Of a stretch of 64,000 nt of DNA, positions 16,393-25,840 are shown piece by piece (within the stretch, counting starts at the first letter, position 1; every line of letters begins with the position of its first letter). A program made the position numbers and the translations under genes. This stretch comes from Paenibacillus qinlingensis (GTDB taxonomy: Bacteria > Bacillota > Bacilli > Paenibacillales > NBRC-103111): assembly GCF_013204845.1 (NCBI RefSeq), contig NZ_JABMKY010000014.1, positions 62,001-126,000 of the forward strand, written 5' to 3'. The notes beneath the pieces are model-generated. The model was given only the letters and a program-made list of their open reading frames with translations. It ran no database searches and was not told the DNA's origin.

Positions 16393-17937
16393 TTATTTTT
16401 TCAAAGCACGATCATACGCTTTTTTGTAAATGTCCACCATTTTATCAACGCCTAGCGCTTTCATGTCGCTCACATATTTCGGCCAATCTTCCAGACTGCG
16501 CTCACCAACAATGAACTTGGAAATATTCTCATCGCGTTTCTTCATAATTGTATCCCCGGAAAGTGAGAGGGTTTCCATCTCTGCGCTTGTAAATGCTGGG
16601 CGAGGCTGCTGCAGACTATCATATTTCGGCGCTTCTTGATAAGCCTTCTGCAGCTCGGGCGAAGACAGGGAAAGATGAGCATCATAATCGAACCACGCAT
16701 AGGTACCGTCTGTAGAAATACCCGTCTTCTTTCTCATGTCCGCTACATCCGCATATTTCTCAATAAACTGCTTCTTGCCATTCTCCGTTTTATAAGTGAC
16801 GCCTTCTTTCCCCCAGCTGGCCAGCGTTTTGCCTTCCTCACTGTAGAAGAAATCCATGAACTTCATAATCTCTTTGATTTTTTTCGAAGATGTTGCGATC
16901 ATGAAGCCTTCGTCCAAATATTGCGTGAACGCATTTTTGGCAGGCGCACCTGCAAATCCGGTCGGCGCTCCCATGAAAGCCAGATTAAATTCCGGTTTAT
17001 CCTTGCGCAATGCCGAGTTAAAGAAGTCAATCCGTCCGATGTAATCAATGGTGACGAACCCTCGCTCCGTAGACATGAGGTCCTGCCACAGCTTCGTATC
17101 TGCCGACAAGAAATCAGGAGGAATGAGGCCTTCTTTATAAAATTTATTTAAATACACAATCATTTGCTTGTAGTTGTCTTCCAGCGGACCATAGCGCCAT
17201 TCTTTTTTGTCAAAGTCATAGTACACGTCCGAACCGGTGCCAAAGGCTGGAGCAAAATTCAAGAGACGTTGCAAGCCGTTTCGGAATGAAAGTGGATAGC
17301 TCTTCGGATACGCTTCTTTTATTTTCTTAAGCGCTGCATACAATTCATCCCACGTTTTTGGCTCGGAAATCCCCAGCTTCTTAAAAACATCATCGCGATA
17401 CATCCAAATCATGCGATTCGTTTCCCCGATTCCCGCATTCGGGAACATATACATTTTTCCATCTGATGAAATCGTGTTTTGCGTATCGACGGGATACTTT
17501 TCCATCCACTTCTTCAAATTCGGCATCTCGTTTACGTAATCCAAAATATTGACTAGCGCACCTTGCTGTCCGTACTTATCCGCCAGCTTTTTGTCCTGCG
17601 TCATCATCATATCCGGCAAATTGCCCGAAGCAATTGTAACGCTAAGCGCGTCATCCAGCTTCCCGGACGGCAGCTGCACATTCAAGGAGACGCCTGTTTT
17701 CTCTTCGATTAATTTCCAGGAAATATTATCTTTATTATAAGGCCAGCTTGGATTCGAATAATTGAGCACGTTAAAGGTTTGTTTGACCACTTGCGCAGGA
17801 GCTGAAGCTGTTGTCCCCGTACTGGCAGAAGGCGCTGCCGTCGATGTCTCGTTCGTACTTGTTGAACAACCGGCGATTGCCGTCATAGATAGTCCCAAAG
17901 CTAAACACATTGACAACCCTTTTACTGTTTTATTCAT
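16393..17937 (-). CDS. Carbohydrate ABC transporter substrate-binding lipoprotein
   Basis: I choose the ATG at 17937: AAGGGAG lies 11 bases before it, while the upstream in-frame ATG touches that site. 514 residues; signal peptide with lipobox IAGC, then a Thr/Ser/Ala linker and the family 1 solute-binding fold, with the conserved IWMYRDDVFKKLGI and FMDFFYSEEGKTLASWG blocks of LplA/YtcQ-type proteins. It probably binds an oligosaccharide released from plant or microbial polymers. It is the last gene of the operon, after two permeases. Confidence 0.92.
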   Translation of the reverse strand: MNKTVKGLSMCLALGLSMTAIAGCSTSTNETSTAAPSASTGTTASAPAQVVKQTFNVLNYSNPSWPYNKDNISWKLIEEKTGVSLNVQLPSGKLDDALSVTIASGNLPDMMMTQDKKLADKYGQQGALVNILDYVNEMPNLKKWMEKYPVDTQNTISSDGKMYMFPNAGIGETNRMIWMYRDDVFKKLGISEPKTWDELYAALKKIKEAYPKSYPLSFRNGLQRLLNFAPAFGTGSDVYYDFDKKEWRYGPLEDNYKQMIVYLNKFYKEGLIPPDFLSADTKLWQDLMSTERGFVTIDYIGRIDFFNSALRKDKPEFNLAFMGAPTGFAGAPAKNAFTQYLDEGFMIATSSKKIKEIMKFMDFFYSEEGKTLASWGKEGVTYKTENGKKQFIEKYADVADMRKKTGISTDGTYAWFDYDAHLSLSSPELQKAYQEAPKYDSLQQPRPAFTSAEMETLSLSGDTIMKKRDENISKFIVGERSLEDWPKYVSDMKALGVDKMVDIYKKAYDRALKK

Positions 17938-17996
17938 AGAACCCATCTCCCTTTTCATTTGTTTAGACCCACAGCCTTGTTATTACTGAATATGAA

Positions 17997-18863
17997 CTAA
18001 CCTTTCACCGAGCCGATCATCACCCCCTTGACGAAGTATTTTTGCAGAAACGGATACACAAGGAGGATCGGTACGGTGGAAACAAGGATTGTTGTAAATT
18101 TCAAGGCATCATCAACGACCAAATTATCGCCGCCTACGCTGGATACGTTAGCTGAGTTGATCTGCCCCTGCAAGACGATATTGCGTAGAACAACTTGCAG
18201 TGGGAACATATCTTGATTGCGCAGGTAGAGTAAGGCGGAATAAAAGTTATTCCAGATACCAACGGCATAGAAAAGCCCGATAGTGGCAAGCACCGCTTTG
18301 GAAAGTGGCAGCACGAGCCGAAAGAAAATACCGATATCGGTCAATCCGTCAATTTTACCCGATTCCTCTAACTCTTTGGGCATTGCCGAGAAAAAAGTTC
18401 GCATCACGATGAGATTCCACGTACTGACGGCCGTAGGCAGCACCATGGACCACAGGCTATCTACCAAACCGTAGCTTTTGACCACCAGAAAAGTTGGAAT
18501 CATACCGCCGCTGAAAAACATCGTAAACACAATGAGCAGTGTAAACAGCTTGTGATGCGGCAGCTCCTTCTTGGAGATCGCGAATGCACCCATGGATGTC
18601 ATAATTAGCGAGACCAAGGTCCCGACTAGTACATATCGAATGGTATTGATATAGGCGGAGGAAATACGCGGATCGTGTAAGACGATTTTGTACATTTCCA
18701 CGTTAAATCCTTTTGGCCAGAGCGTAATCTCGCCTTTTAAAATGTGCGTACTATCGCTGAACGAGACCGCCAACATATAAACAAAGGGGTACAGCGTTGC
18801 AGCAACAACCCCAAACAGTATAAGGATGATCAGTAGGTCAGCCACGCCAAATTTTGTTTTCAT
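17997..18863 (-). CDS. Carbohydrate ABC permease, YtcP/LplC type
   Basis: 288 residues from the ATG at 18863 with AGGAGG 8 bases upstream. Six membrane segments. The EAA-loop is ELEESGKIDGLTDIGIFFRLVLPLSKAV, which docks the ATPase. The operon has no ATPase gene, as usual for this family; a shared MsmX-type ATPase elsewhere is expected. It ends with the typical KYFVKGVMIGSVKG C-terminus. Confidence 0.92.
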   Translation of the reverse strand: MKTKFGVADLLIILILFGVVAATLYPFVYMLAVSFSDSTHILKGEITLWPKGFNVEMYKIVLHDPRISSAYINTIRYVLVGTLVSLIMTSMGAFAISKKELPHHKLFTLLIVFTMFFSGGMIPTFLVVKSYGLVDSLWSMVLPTAVSTWNLIVMRTFFSAMPKELEESGKIDGLTDIGIFFRLVLPLSKAVLATIGLFYAVGIWNNFYSALLYLRNQDMFPLQVVLRNIVLQGQINSANVSSVGGDNLVVDDALKFTTILVSTVPILLVYPFLQKYFVKGVMIGSVKG

Positions 18864-18879
18864 CAAGCCTACCTCCTTT

Positions 18880-19851
18880 CTACCACAAGCTGGTCTCGCC
18901 GACTCTACGGCTGATCCAATTGGCCGAATATATGAACACTAAACTGACGATCCCTGTAAAGAAATCAATGGCTGTCGCATAGCTGTAATTGCCCTGACCG
19001 ATCCCTGTCCGGTACACATAAGTGCTAATAATATCGGCCGTTTCATAGATGGCAGGATTATAGAGCAGAAACACTTTTTCGAAACCAATATCGAGGACAT
19101 GCCCGACATTCAGAATGAAGACGATGACGATAGCCGGCGCAATGCCAGGGAGCGTGACATTCGCTATTTTCCTCCATCTGCCTGCCCCATCCATTTCTGC
19201 CGCTTCATACAACTGAGGATCAATCGACGTCAAAGCTGCCAGATAAATGATGGTCTCCCAGCCGACATGCTGCCAGATTTCCGAAATCACATAGACCGAG
19301 CGGAACATCCCGGGCATCACCATGAAGTTAATCGGCTCAAAGCCGAAAACTTGAATCAGGTGGTTGACGATACCACTGGAGGGCGAAAGGAACATGAGTA
19401 CCATGCTCGCTGCCACGACATTAGATATAAAATGGGGCAAATAACTGACCGTTTGTACGAATCGTTTGAAGAATGCGTGCCTCGCTTCATTCAGGAGCAA
19501 CGCCAATAGAATTGGTGCAAGAAAGCCAAAGATTAGCCTGTAAATCCCGAGCATAAACGTGTTGTAGATGAGCTTAAAGAAGTCGGGATTTTCCCAAAAC
19601 AGCTTATAATACTTGAATCCGACCCATTCACTTGCCCAGACGCCCTTAAACAAATTGTAATTTTTTAAAGAAATGACCAAGCCAAACATAGGAACGTACT
19701 TAAAAAGTAAATAAAACAGCAAGGTAGGCAGGAAGAGGAGAAATAAGTATTTCCCTCGTTTCCACTGCTTCAGATAGGTACTTCTTTTCGACCGGAGATT
19801 CGCTTGCGAAACAGATGTCTGTGTCGTGGCGGCCGATGGGTGCGTACGCAA
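18880..19851 (-). CDS. Carbohydrate ABC permease, LplB type
   Basis: 323 residues. A TTG at 19851 with GGAGAG 8 bases upstream is the best start; no ATG occurs in frame until well inside the first helix region. The Pro/Ser/Thr-rich N-terminus precedes KRGKYLFLLFLPTLLFYLLF, and the EAA motif is LYEAAEMDGAGRWRKIANVTLPGI. First gene of the sugar importer operon, with the regulator divergent. Confidence 0.9.
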   Translation of the reverse strand: MRTHPSAATTQTSVSQANLRSKRSTYLKQWKRGKYLFLLFLPTLLFYLLFKYVPMFGLVISLKNYNLFKGVWASEWVGFKYYKLFWENPDFFKLIYNTFMLGIYRLIFGFLAPILLALLLNEARHAFFKRFVQTVSYLPHFISNVVAASMVLMFLSPSSGIVNHLIQVFGFEPINFMVMPGMFRSVYVISEIWQHVGWETIIYLAALTSIDPQLYEAAEMDGAGRWRKIANVTLPGIAPAIVIVFILNVGHVLDIGFEKVFLLYNPAIYETADIISTYVYRTGIGQGNYSYATAIDFFTGIVSLVFIYSANWISRRVGETSLW

Positions 19852-20106
19852 TAGTCATCTCTCCTTTTTCTCAATGTGGGTTGCCCCCTTGGTTATGAAG
19901 GCTCTGTATCGACAAGCCCATCGTATCGGAAAAACACCATATCGACTATCCACTTCCTTATCGACTCATTCGCAAATTTCTGAAAATCCAGAATAATAAT
20001 AAGAATCATAAAAATTCATATAAGGAATTGTAAATTTTTTTCTCACACCATGAATTTCACCATGCTATAATTTCCACATACTACAGGCTAGCGAAAGGAG
20101 ACGACA

Positions 20107-22374
20107 ATGCAAACCACCTATGTCCCTAGAAAAAGATACAGCAGTTCCTTGTTCTACCGACTATTGATCAGTTTCATTATCATCATTTTGCTGCTCGTAT
20201 CCTTTAATGTGGCCTCTTTTACCTTCTTTCGAAGCAGCATTCGCGAAGAAATTATTAAGAACAGTTCTCTGAACCTCGACACAACCGTAGCCAGCTATGA
20301 AAAAAACATTTCGTTAATTAAAAGCCTGCTTGTCAGCTTATACTTCAACACCCATACTGAAGCGCTTAAAAATAATCCGCAGAAGCTCGACTTTTATGTT
20401 TCAAGTCAGGTTCAACGCGAACTGCAAAATGTCTTAGCGAACAATCAACTTTCTTTATATAACATCATCTATTACTTCCCGAACCGCGACTTTGTTATCG
20501 ATAAAGATGGGTCCCGAGATGCGCAAATGATGTTCAGCAAATTTTATACGTCCCCCACCTATCCAGAGCAGTTCTGGTCAACGGAAACCGGAAAATCTTC
20601 GCTCTCCTTCCGGGTGTATCCTTCTGCGGAATTCCAAGAACGTACAAGCTTCTCTACTAGAAGCTTTGGGAAGTTTAATCCCGTTCTTTTCAAAAGCGCC
20701 GCAACAGACGGCTTCGCCATTATAGCCTTGCTAGACAGCGATCAAATGTTTGAGGCCTTCAGCCATTTTCAAGCAGATTCCGGCTTCTACATTCTGGATG
20801 ACGCTGGGGGCACAACGTACGCCGTATCCAGTCGGAAGGATCCACTGCAATTGAAGCCGCATACGGGCAGCTCCGGTTACTATTTGGAAGGCACTAATTA
20901 TTATTTCTACAAGCAAGGGGCGGTGACCGGTAACACCTATGTGCTGATCGTGCCTTTTGCTACGATTTCCGAACAGTTTTTCAAACTGAATGTTTTTATG
21001 GTTGGACTGATATTGCTTTCCATTATCATCGGAGTCGGCATTTCAATTGTTTTTGCCAAACGGTTTAACAACCCGCTCACCACCATCATCAGTTCCATTC
21101 AACAGATAGAAGGTCACCAAAGTGCTCCCTTTGTCAGTCCCATTCGCGAGTTCAATGTCATTAGCCAGAAGCTGCATGATTTATTTCTGACCAATGAAAC
21201 GATTAACCGGGACTTACTGAGCAAGAATTCCCTGCTCAAGCACTACGCCTACTTAAATAAGGTGAAAATGATTCACACCGATATTGAGGACGCGAAAATA
21301 TCCATTGATTCCGACAAACCCTATGTCATCGTTCTCTACCAGCTCATGTATATCGATAACCAGTTAGCCGCCATGGACATGGATCCTAATCGCGCCTCGT
21401 ATTACATTAAGGAATTCGTTCAATCGCAGTTTATTCAGGCCTACAAAGATGCCTTGACCTTTCAAATTGAGAAGGATCAAATTCTGACGATTATTTTTAC
21501 AAACGATTCCGAGCTTTCCGTATTAGACAATCTACTGCTTGATATTAAAAAAATATTTGAGCTGGATGCTTCCTATTGCTCCGTCACCATTGCCGTGAGT
21601 CCTGTCCATGACAATGCGTTTATTTTCAACGAAGCTTTTGAGAACACGCTGCTGTTAGCTAAACAACGGAAGCTTGGGGAAGGTGTTCAAATTATTCGCG
21701 ACAAAGAGATTCTCCCCCCAGATCTCTGGTTCTCACCGGCTAATATGAAAGAATTTACGGCTAATTTGAATTCCGGTAACCACGCGATCACCATTCCTAT
21801 CGTTACAAAAACGTTAGAGCTCGCCGTCAAACGAGGCGCTTCCTACGCGCAAATCCATGACCTTGCCAAGGAAATCGTCAACCTGATTATTAAAACGCTC
21901 TATTCCAGCCATAATCCGATCTCCTTGCTGGATGATAAGAGGAGCCCGGCGGATATTCTCAGGAATTGCCGCACACTTGAACAATTCCAGCAGTTTTTCA
22001 AGGAAATCCTGACACAGTCCGCCTCCGATATTCGTCAGAAGAAAGAAGCGACCGACCACATTACCAGTTTCGTAACGAACTACGTTAATGAGCATTTCGG
22101 CAGCGATCTATCGCTAGACTTGTTAGCGGATAAGCTCAACATTACAGGTGCTTATTTATCGACCTATTTTAAGGAAAAGACCGAGATTAATTTCAGCGAT
22201 TACGTCAATACGGTGCGTATGAATAAAGCAATGGAGCTACTGGAGAAGACGGATCTCAAAATTCAGGACGTCTCAACGCTTGTCGGCTATTACACGATTG
22301 CTTCCTTCAACCGCATGTTTAAAAAGCATACTGGCATTACGCCGAGCGAGTTCAGACGCGCTCGTATGAACTAA
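20107..22374 (+). CDS. Membrane-bound AraC-family regulator (YesN-like, 755 aa)
   Basis: The N-terminal membrane helix (about 17-39), an extracellular sensor region to about 295, a second helix (297-318), then a cytoplasmic part and a C-terminal double-HTH AraC domain (about 655-755: VNEHFGSDLSLDLLADKLNI, VSTLVGYYTIASFNRMFKK). Such proteins sense sugar-related signals outside the cell and activate adjacent carbohydrate importers. It is divergent from the ABC operon at 16393-19851. A TATAAT at about 20064 fits its promoter; the rest of the 19852-20106 spacer shows no clear operator. Confidence 0.9.
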   Translation: MQTTYVPRKRYSSSLFYRLLISFIIIILLLVSFNVASFTFFRSSIREEIIKNSSLNLDTTVASYEKNISLIKSLLVSLYFNTHTEALKNNPQKLDFYVSSQVQRELQNVLANNQLSLYNIIYYFPNRDFVIDKDGSRDAQMMFSKFYTSPTYPEQFWSTETGKSSLSFRVYPSAEFQERTSFSTRSFGKFNPVLFKSAATDGFAIIALLDSDQMFEAFSHFQADSGFYILDDAGGTTYAVSSRKDPLQLKPHTGSSGYYLEGTNYYFYKQGAVTGNTYVLIVPFATISEQFFKLNVFMVGLILLSIIIGVGISIVFAKRFNNPLTTIISSIQQIEGHQSAPFVSPIREFNVISQKLHDLFLTNETINRDLLSKNSLLKHYAYLNKVKMIHTDIEDAKISIDSDKPYVIVLYQLMYIDNQLAAMDMDPNRASYYIKEFVQSQFIQAYKDALTFQIEKDQILTIIFTNDSELSVLDNLLLDIKKIFELDASYCSVTIAVSPVHDNAFIFNEAFENTLLLAKQRKLGEGVQIIRDKEILPPDLWFSPANMKEFTANLNSGNHAITIPIVTKTLELAVKRGASYAQIHDLAKEIVNLIIKTLYSSHNPISLLDDKRSPADILRNCRTLEQFQQFFKEILTQSASDIRQKKEATDHITSFVTNYVNEHFGSDLSLDLLADKLNITGAYLSTYFKEKTEINFSDYVNTVRMNKAMELLEKTDLKIQDVSTLVGYYTIASFNRMFKKHTGITPSEFRRARMN

Positions 22375-22421
22375 AAAAAGGACGACCCTGACCGAATCGC
22401 TTCGGAGGATCGTCCTTTTCA
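22375..22421. terminator. Bidirectional terminator between regulator and LamG protein
   Basis: AAAAAGGACGA pairs with TCGTCCTTTT, with an inner CCGAATCGCTTCGG hairpin. It is placed between two convergent genes and has A and T flanks. Confidence 0.82.
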
Positions 22422-22442
22422 CTTTCTAAGCTGCTATGTAGC

Positions 22443-23276
22443 TTAGTTGGTCATCGAGCTGTAATGCGCAGCCAGCTGGGTAGGCGTCAGCTCATAATCG
22501 TACACGGCAACTTTGCCGATCGCACCTTGGAAGTACGATGCGAAATCTCGCGTGGCGATCCGCATCGGAGCCGTGCCGTTTCCGGGTACGATGCTGTAGT
22601 CAGACAGTTTGTCTTGGTCGCGCAGGACACCGTTTTTAAATACCTTGGTGTAACCCGTTGTGTATGTGGAGCTCGTATTTACGGTATTAATCACCAAGGT
22701 GTAGTGAATCCATTGACCTGCGGTCAACGTATCCTGGAAGTAGGAACCTGCCCCAAGGCCGCCGCTTAAATTAAACGAATACCCGCTGATGCGGTTTGGA
22801 CGGTTTTCGGTGTTGGTCTGATTGTACATTCTAGCCACCCAAGAATGCTGTCCAGACGTCCCTTTGCCCATCCAATGCACATAGCCGCTGCTCTCATAGT
22901 TCGTAAATTGCAGCGTATCCGGCCGCATCCAAGCTTCGACGGTCAAGATGCCTGTGCGCGTAACCTCCAGATAATCGTTGTCAGGGATCGTAAAGTATTG
23001 ATTCGTTCCATTGAATACCGGGGCTGCATCCCCATTCGGCATCGTCGTGTCGGTCGGGCTTCCGGTGAACGTACCGTTCATACCGTTCCCCGATTGATCC
23101 GACGTTACCGCGGAGGATAAGGGCCAATATCCAACGGGGTTATCAGCCAGTACGGCCGTGTCGTAGGTGGATGTTGCCTGTACGGCTGAAGAAAAATTGA
23201 AGCAGGCGGAAAGCAGAATAGCCGTCATCATCGTTGCTGTAAGCTTGGACATTCGGAGTGAAAAAGGGTTTCTCAT
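22443..23276 (-). CDS. Secreted LamG/concanavalin-like lectin-fold protein
   Basis: I use the ATG at 23276, with GAGGAG 10 bases upstream; a TTG two codons earlier is also possible. 277 residues: a signal peptide to about residue 34, then one LamG-like jellyroll domain (VLADNPVGYWPLSS, ILTVEAWMRPDT, GKVAVYDYELTPTQLAAHY). No catalytic residues are recognised. Probably a carbohydrate-binding protein made with the neighbouring sugar import system. The 23283-23520 spacer holds no supported gene. Confidence 0.85.
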   Translation of the reverse strand: MRNPFSLRMSKLTATMMTAILLSACFNFSSAVQATSTYDTAVLADNPVGYWPLSSAVTSDQSGNGMNGTFTGSPTDTTMPNGDAAPVFNGTNQYFTIPDNDYLEVTRTGILTVEAWMRPDTLQFTNYESSGYVHWMGKGTSGQHSWVARMYNQTNTENRPNRISGYSFNLSGGLGAGSYFQDTLTAGQWIHYTLVINTVNTSSTYTTGYTKVFKNGVLRDQDKLSDYSIVPGNGTAPMRIATRDFASYFQGAIGKVAVYDYELTPTQLAAHYSSMTN

Positions 23277-23523
23277 TGTCAATCGTCTCCTCTCCTATTG
23301 GCAAATCACTTGCTTGGTCGCACCTGCGCTAGTTATACCCGTTTCGCTTAACTCGGTCGTCAGCCGTTCCACTCCCCCCTTCTCCGTCGTTATTTTCATC
23401 TTATCGGGAAGGGGCTTATTACAAAATGGCATCGTTTTGGGAAGATGATGAAATCTTAATCCAGCCAAACAATTCGTCATAATCGATAAATATGTGAAGC
23501 ATGGGTGCTCATGTCAAACCTTA

Positions 23524-23724
23524 TTAATCGTATAGAAAAAAGCGTCCATTGCCCCTGTGATCCACTCGGCCTTCGATAACCCGAGAAACGAGGAAAGGAC
23601 GCCCAATTGGACGTCCTTTCCCCGGGTAATCAAGGCCTGCCGCGATCGAATAGGTCTTCTTCGGTTGGCCTTCTTCGTGATTTTCCTGAGTCTTCACCAA
23701 GGAGACCTGTAACTGTCCGATCAC
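23524..23724 (-). pseudogene. Probable tryptophan synthase beta-chain fragment
   Basis: The minus-strand frame contains KKTYSIAAGLDYPG, which matches the conserved (Y/H)SISAGLDYPG block of TrpB, preceded by a plausible TQENHEEGQ segment. After DYPG the similarity stops abruptly and the frame runs into an inverted repeat (GGAAAGGACG with CGTCCTTTCC, about 23594-23622). No other TrpB part is present, so this is a small relic or a chance open frame. It overlaps the stop of the next gene by 4 bases. Confidence 0.4.
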
Positions 23725-24551
23725 ACTGTAAAATAGTGTCCCTGCTCAAGGTCCTGCATAAGCGAGACTTGGACTGGACGCCACTCTAGAAGAGCCTGTG
23801 TATCTACGCTCGACCTAGGGATATCGAGTGCCGCAAGAGTGCCCAGGAAGCCGAAGTGCGCATTCGCGTCTTCACGTGAAATACTCACCACTGGCAGGTT
23901 GAGTTGCTTACCAATGACACCTGCGATGTCGCGAAATGGTACGCCTTCATCGTCCACACCGTCCAGGCGTGATCCTGCCGGGGCTGACTCCAGCGCCAAG
24001 CGGAACAAAGACGCTGCATCTAAACGATGTACAGCCGGCCAGCGATTAGTTCCGTCGCCGATATAAGCGGACACACCTTTTTCCCGCGCGATTTGGATCA
24101 ATCTCGGCACAAATCCCTTATCACCTTCGTCGTGTACGGTTGGTGCTAGCGAAACGATCGATGTGCGCACGCCTTGCTGCCCGAACGCAATCGCGGCATT
24201 CTCTGACGCTTCGCCATTGGCGTGAGCCGTTATCACGAAAGGCTTGCCTGAGCCTTTCAGCGCTTCGCCCATCGTTTCGATGGCACGAAGATCGGTCCTA
24301 AGCGCACCAGCGAAATCCGCGAAGTTATGCTCAAACGCCAGGTGAATGACGCCGTCTGCAGCGGCTGCTCCACTGCGCAGGCTCTCGAGGTCGTCAAGCG
24401 ACCCGACATGCACATGGGCCCCTGCTTGCTCTAATTTTGCAGCACCACGATCTGAGCGAGTTAAGCCGACCACCTGATGACCAGCTTGGATAAGTTCATG
24501 AACGACAGCGGAACCAATATATCCTGTTGCTCCTGTTACGAAAATACGCAT
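23721..24551 (-). CDS. Atypical SDR, NAD(P)-binding epimerase/reductase-like protein
   Basis: 276 residues after AGGAGG. The N-terminal nucleotide motif is VTGATGYIGSAVVHELIQAG, and the second strand carries LTRSDRGAAKL. The active-site Tyr-x3-Lys of classical SDRs is not evident, as in the SDR_a5/NmrA-like group. The substrate is unknown. It is divergent from a MerR regulator with a dyad between them, a common arrangement for aldehyde or electrophile response. Confidence 0.88.
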   Translation of the reverse strand: MRIFVTGATGYIGSAVVHELIQAGHQVVGLTRSDRGAAKLEQAGAHVHVGSLDDLESLRSGAAAADGVIHLAFEHNFADFAGALRTDLRAIETMGEALKGSGKPFVITAHANGEASENAAIAFGQQGVRTSIVSLAPTVHDEGDKGFVPRLIQIAREKGVSAYIGDGTNRWPAVHRLDAASLFRLALESAPAGSRLDGVDDEGVPFRDIAGVIGKQLNLPVVSISREDANAHFGFLGTLAALDIPRSSVDTQALLEWRPVQVSLMQDLEQGHYFTV

Positions 24552-24592
24552 CCTATATTCCTCCTAAGCCTTTTTGAAAAACCACAACTCTA

Positions 24593-24620
24593 ATGTAAAC
24601 TATAGAGTGAACTCTAAGGC
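24593..24620. promoter_or_regulatory. MerR operator/promoter between divergent genes
   Basis: The dyad AGAGT-GA-ACTCT (24604-24615), plus a nearby ACTCTAATG, lies in the 94-bp spacer. ACTCTA-rich elements of this kind are typical of MerR-type aldehyde regulators. The exact -35/-10 pair is not certain. Confidence 0.5.
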
Positions 24621-24645
24621 AAGCGTTCAGAAGGAGGCATTCTCA

Positions 24646-25059
24646 ATGAAAATACAGGAACTAGCTGAAAAAATAGGATTATCGGTCCACACCATTCGTT
24701 ACTATGAGAAGGAAGGATTACTAGATGAGCGACATGTCCAGAGGGAAAAAAATAACTACCGCACCTATTCGGACGAAGCGATCGAGCGTTTAAAACTCAT
24801 TAAAAAGTTCCAGGGCATCGGTTGTTCACTTATTGAACTGAAGGATATTTTACAGGATCACGATACAAACACACGTACCAATCAGCAAGTCATCGAATGG
24901 ATTTTACAGAAAATAAACGAGATCGAACGTAAGAAAGAGGAATTTGATCGGATGCTAGAAACACTTAACTTTATGTTAACGTACCGAGTAACACTAGAGA
25001 CCGACCCGGAGAAAGCTCGTTCGTTATTAGCGGCAGCCAAGTTAAACAGCGGTAAGTGA
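24646..25059 (+). CDS. MerR-family regulator
   Basis: The start at 24646 has AGAAGGAGG upstream; the longer frame from 24574 includes the operator and is unlikely. 137 residues: HTH (MKIQELAEKIGLSVHTIRYY), EKEGLLDE turn, NYRTYSDEAIERL wing and a C-terminal coiled coil (IEWILQKINEIERKKEEFDRM). No conserved Cys cluster for metal binding. Likely controls the divergent SDR gene and itself. Confidence 0.9.
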   Translation: MKIQELAEKIGLSVHTIRYYEKEGLLDERHVQREKNNYRTYSDEAIERLKLIKKFQGIGCSLIELKDILQDHDTNTRTNQQVIEWILQKINEIERKKEEFDRMLETLNFMLTYRVTLETDPEKARSLLAAAKLNSGK

Positions 25060-25071
25060 GTGCGCTTTATC

Positions 25072-25695
25072 CTACTTCCTGCTTGTTGAATGAGATCGAT
25101 CCTCGGCATTCAAGTATATCGGCAGCAACACCTCATCAACCAATAAACGTAAGTAGGAATCGGTCAACTTGCCACCTTGAATCATAAATTCATATCTCAT
25201 CATGTTAAAAGGTATCTGTAACTGCATAGGCGTGAAATCATCCGTTATTTCTCCGCGCTTCTGTGCGAATTCCCCAATCTTTTGTATGATTTGCACGTTT
25301 TTTTCGTGCGCATGAAGCAAGACTTCCTTCCAACTTTCCTGGTTTCGACTCAGTTCCAACAAGACAGTACCGATCAGTTCGGGGCCAATCGCATCCAAGA
25401 AACGTTGATACACATGTACAGCCGCGAGTAGATCTGCGCGCAAGCTTCCATGATCTTCAATGAGATCAAGTAACGTAGACTCCCCGAACACTTGTGATAT
25501 GCGATAATGCGCCATGGCATGTAGTAGATGCATTTGGCTTTCATACTGACGATATAAGACCGTGCGACTTGTTTGCGCCTTTTTTGCGACATTTTGGAAT
25601 GTCATTTCTGGATAGCCAGACGTTTGAAAAATCTCAAATGCTGCTTCCAATATGGCGCTTTCAAGCTCTTTCCCTCGTTTTCTTATACTTGGCAT
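25072..25695 (-). CDS. TetR/AcrR-family repressor
   Basis: The ATG at 25695 has GAGGAG 7 bases upstream; the frame extends further without a site. 207 residues with HTH EAAFEIFQTSGYPEMTFQNV and TSRTVLYRQYESQMHLL. It is divergent from a DHA2 multidrug pump, the classic repressor-pump arrangement, with a dyad in the spacer. Confidence 0.9.
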   Translation of the reverse strand: MPSIRKRGKELESAILEAAFEIFQTSGYPEMTFQNVAKKAQTSRTVLYRQYESQMHLLHAMAHYRISQVFGESTLLDLIEDHGSLRADLLAAVHVYQRFLDAIGPELIGTVLLELSRNQESWKEVLLHAHEKNVQIIQKIGEFAQKRGEITDDFTPMQLQIPFNMMRYEFMIQGGKLTDSYLRLLVDEVLLPIYLNAEDRSHSTSRK

Positions 25696-25799
25696 TTCAA
25701 AACTCCTCATCAATTCTATGTAATCAGTATAGCATGAATTTAAGATACATATTGTACCTTGCAACTTCTTTCAAAGCGATGTATAGTTCAATATGTAAA

Positions 25800-25820
25800 T
25801 AAGGTTCAAATTGTACCTTA
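25800..25820. promoter_or_regulatory. Probable TetR operator for the MFS pump
   Basis: TAAGGT-N9-ACCTTA, an inverted repeat just upstream of the pump's ribosome site. A half-site TTGTACCTT also occurs at 25752-25760, on the repressor side. Confidence 0.6.
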
Positions 25821-25840
25821 TATAGAGAGGAGCTCGTATC

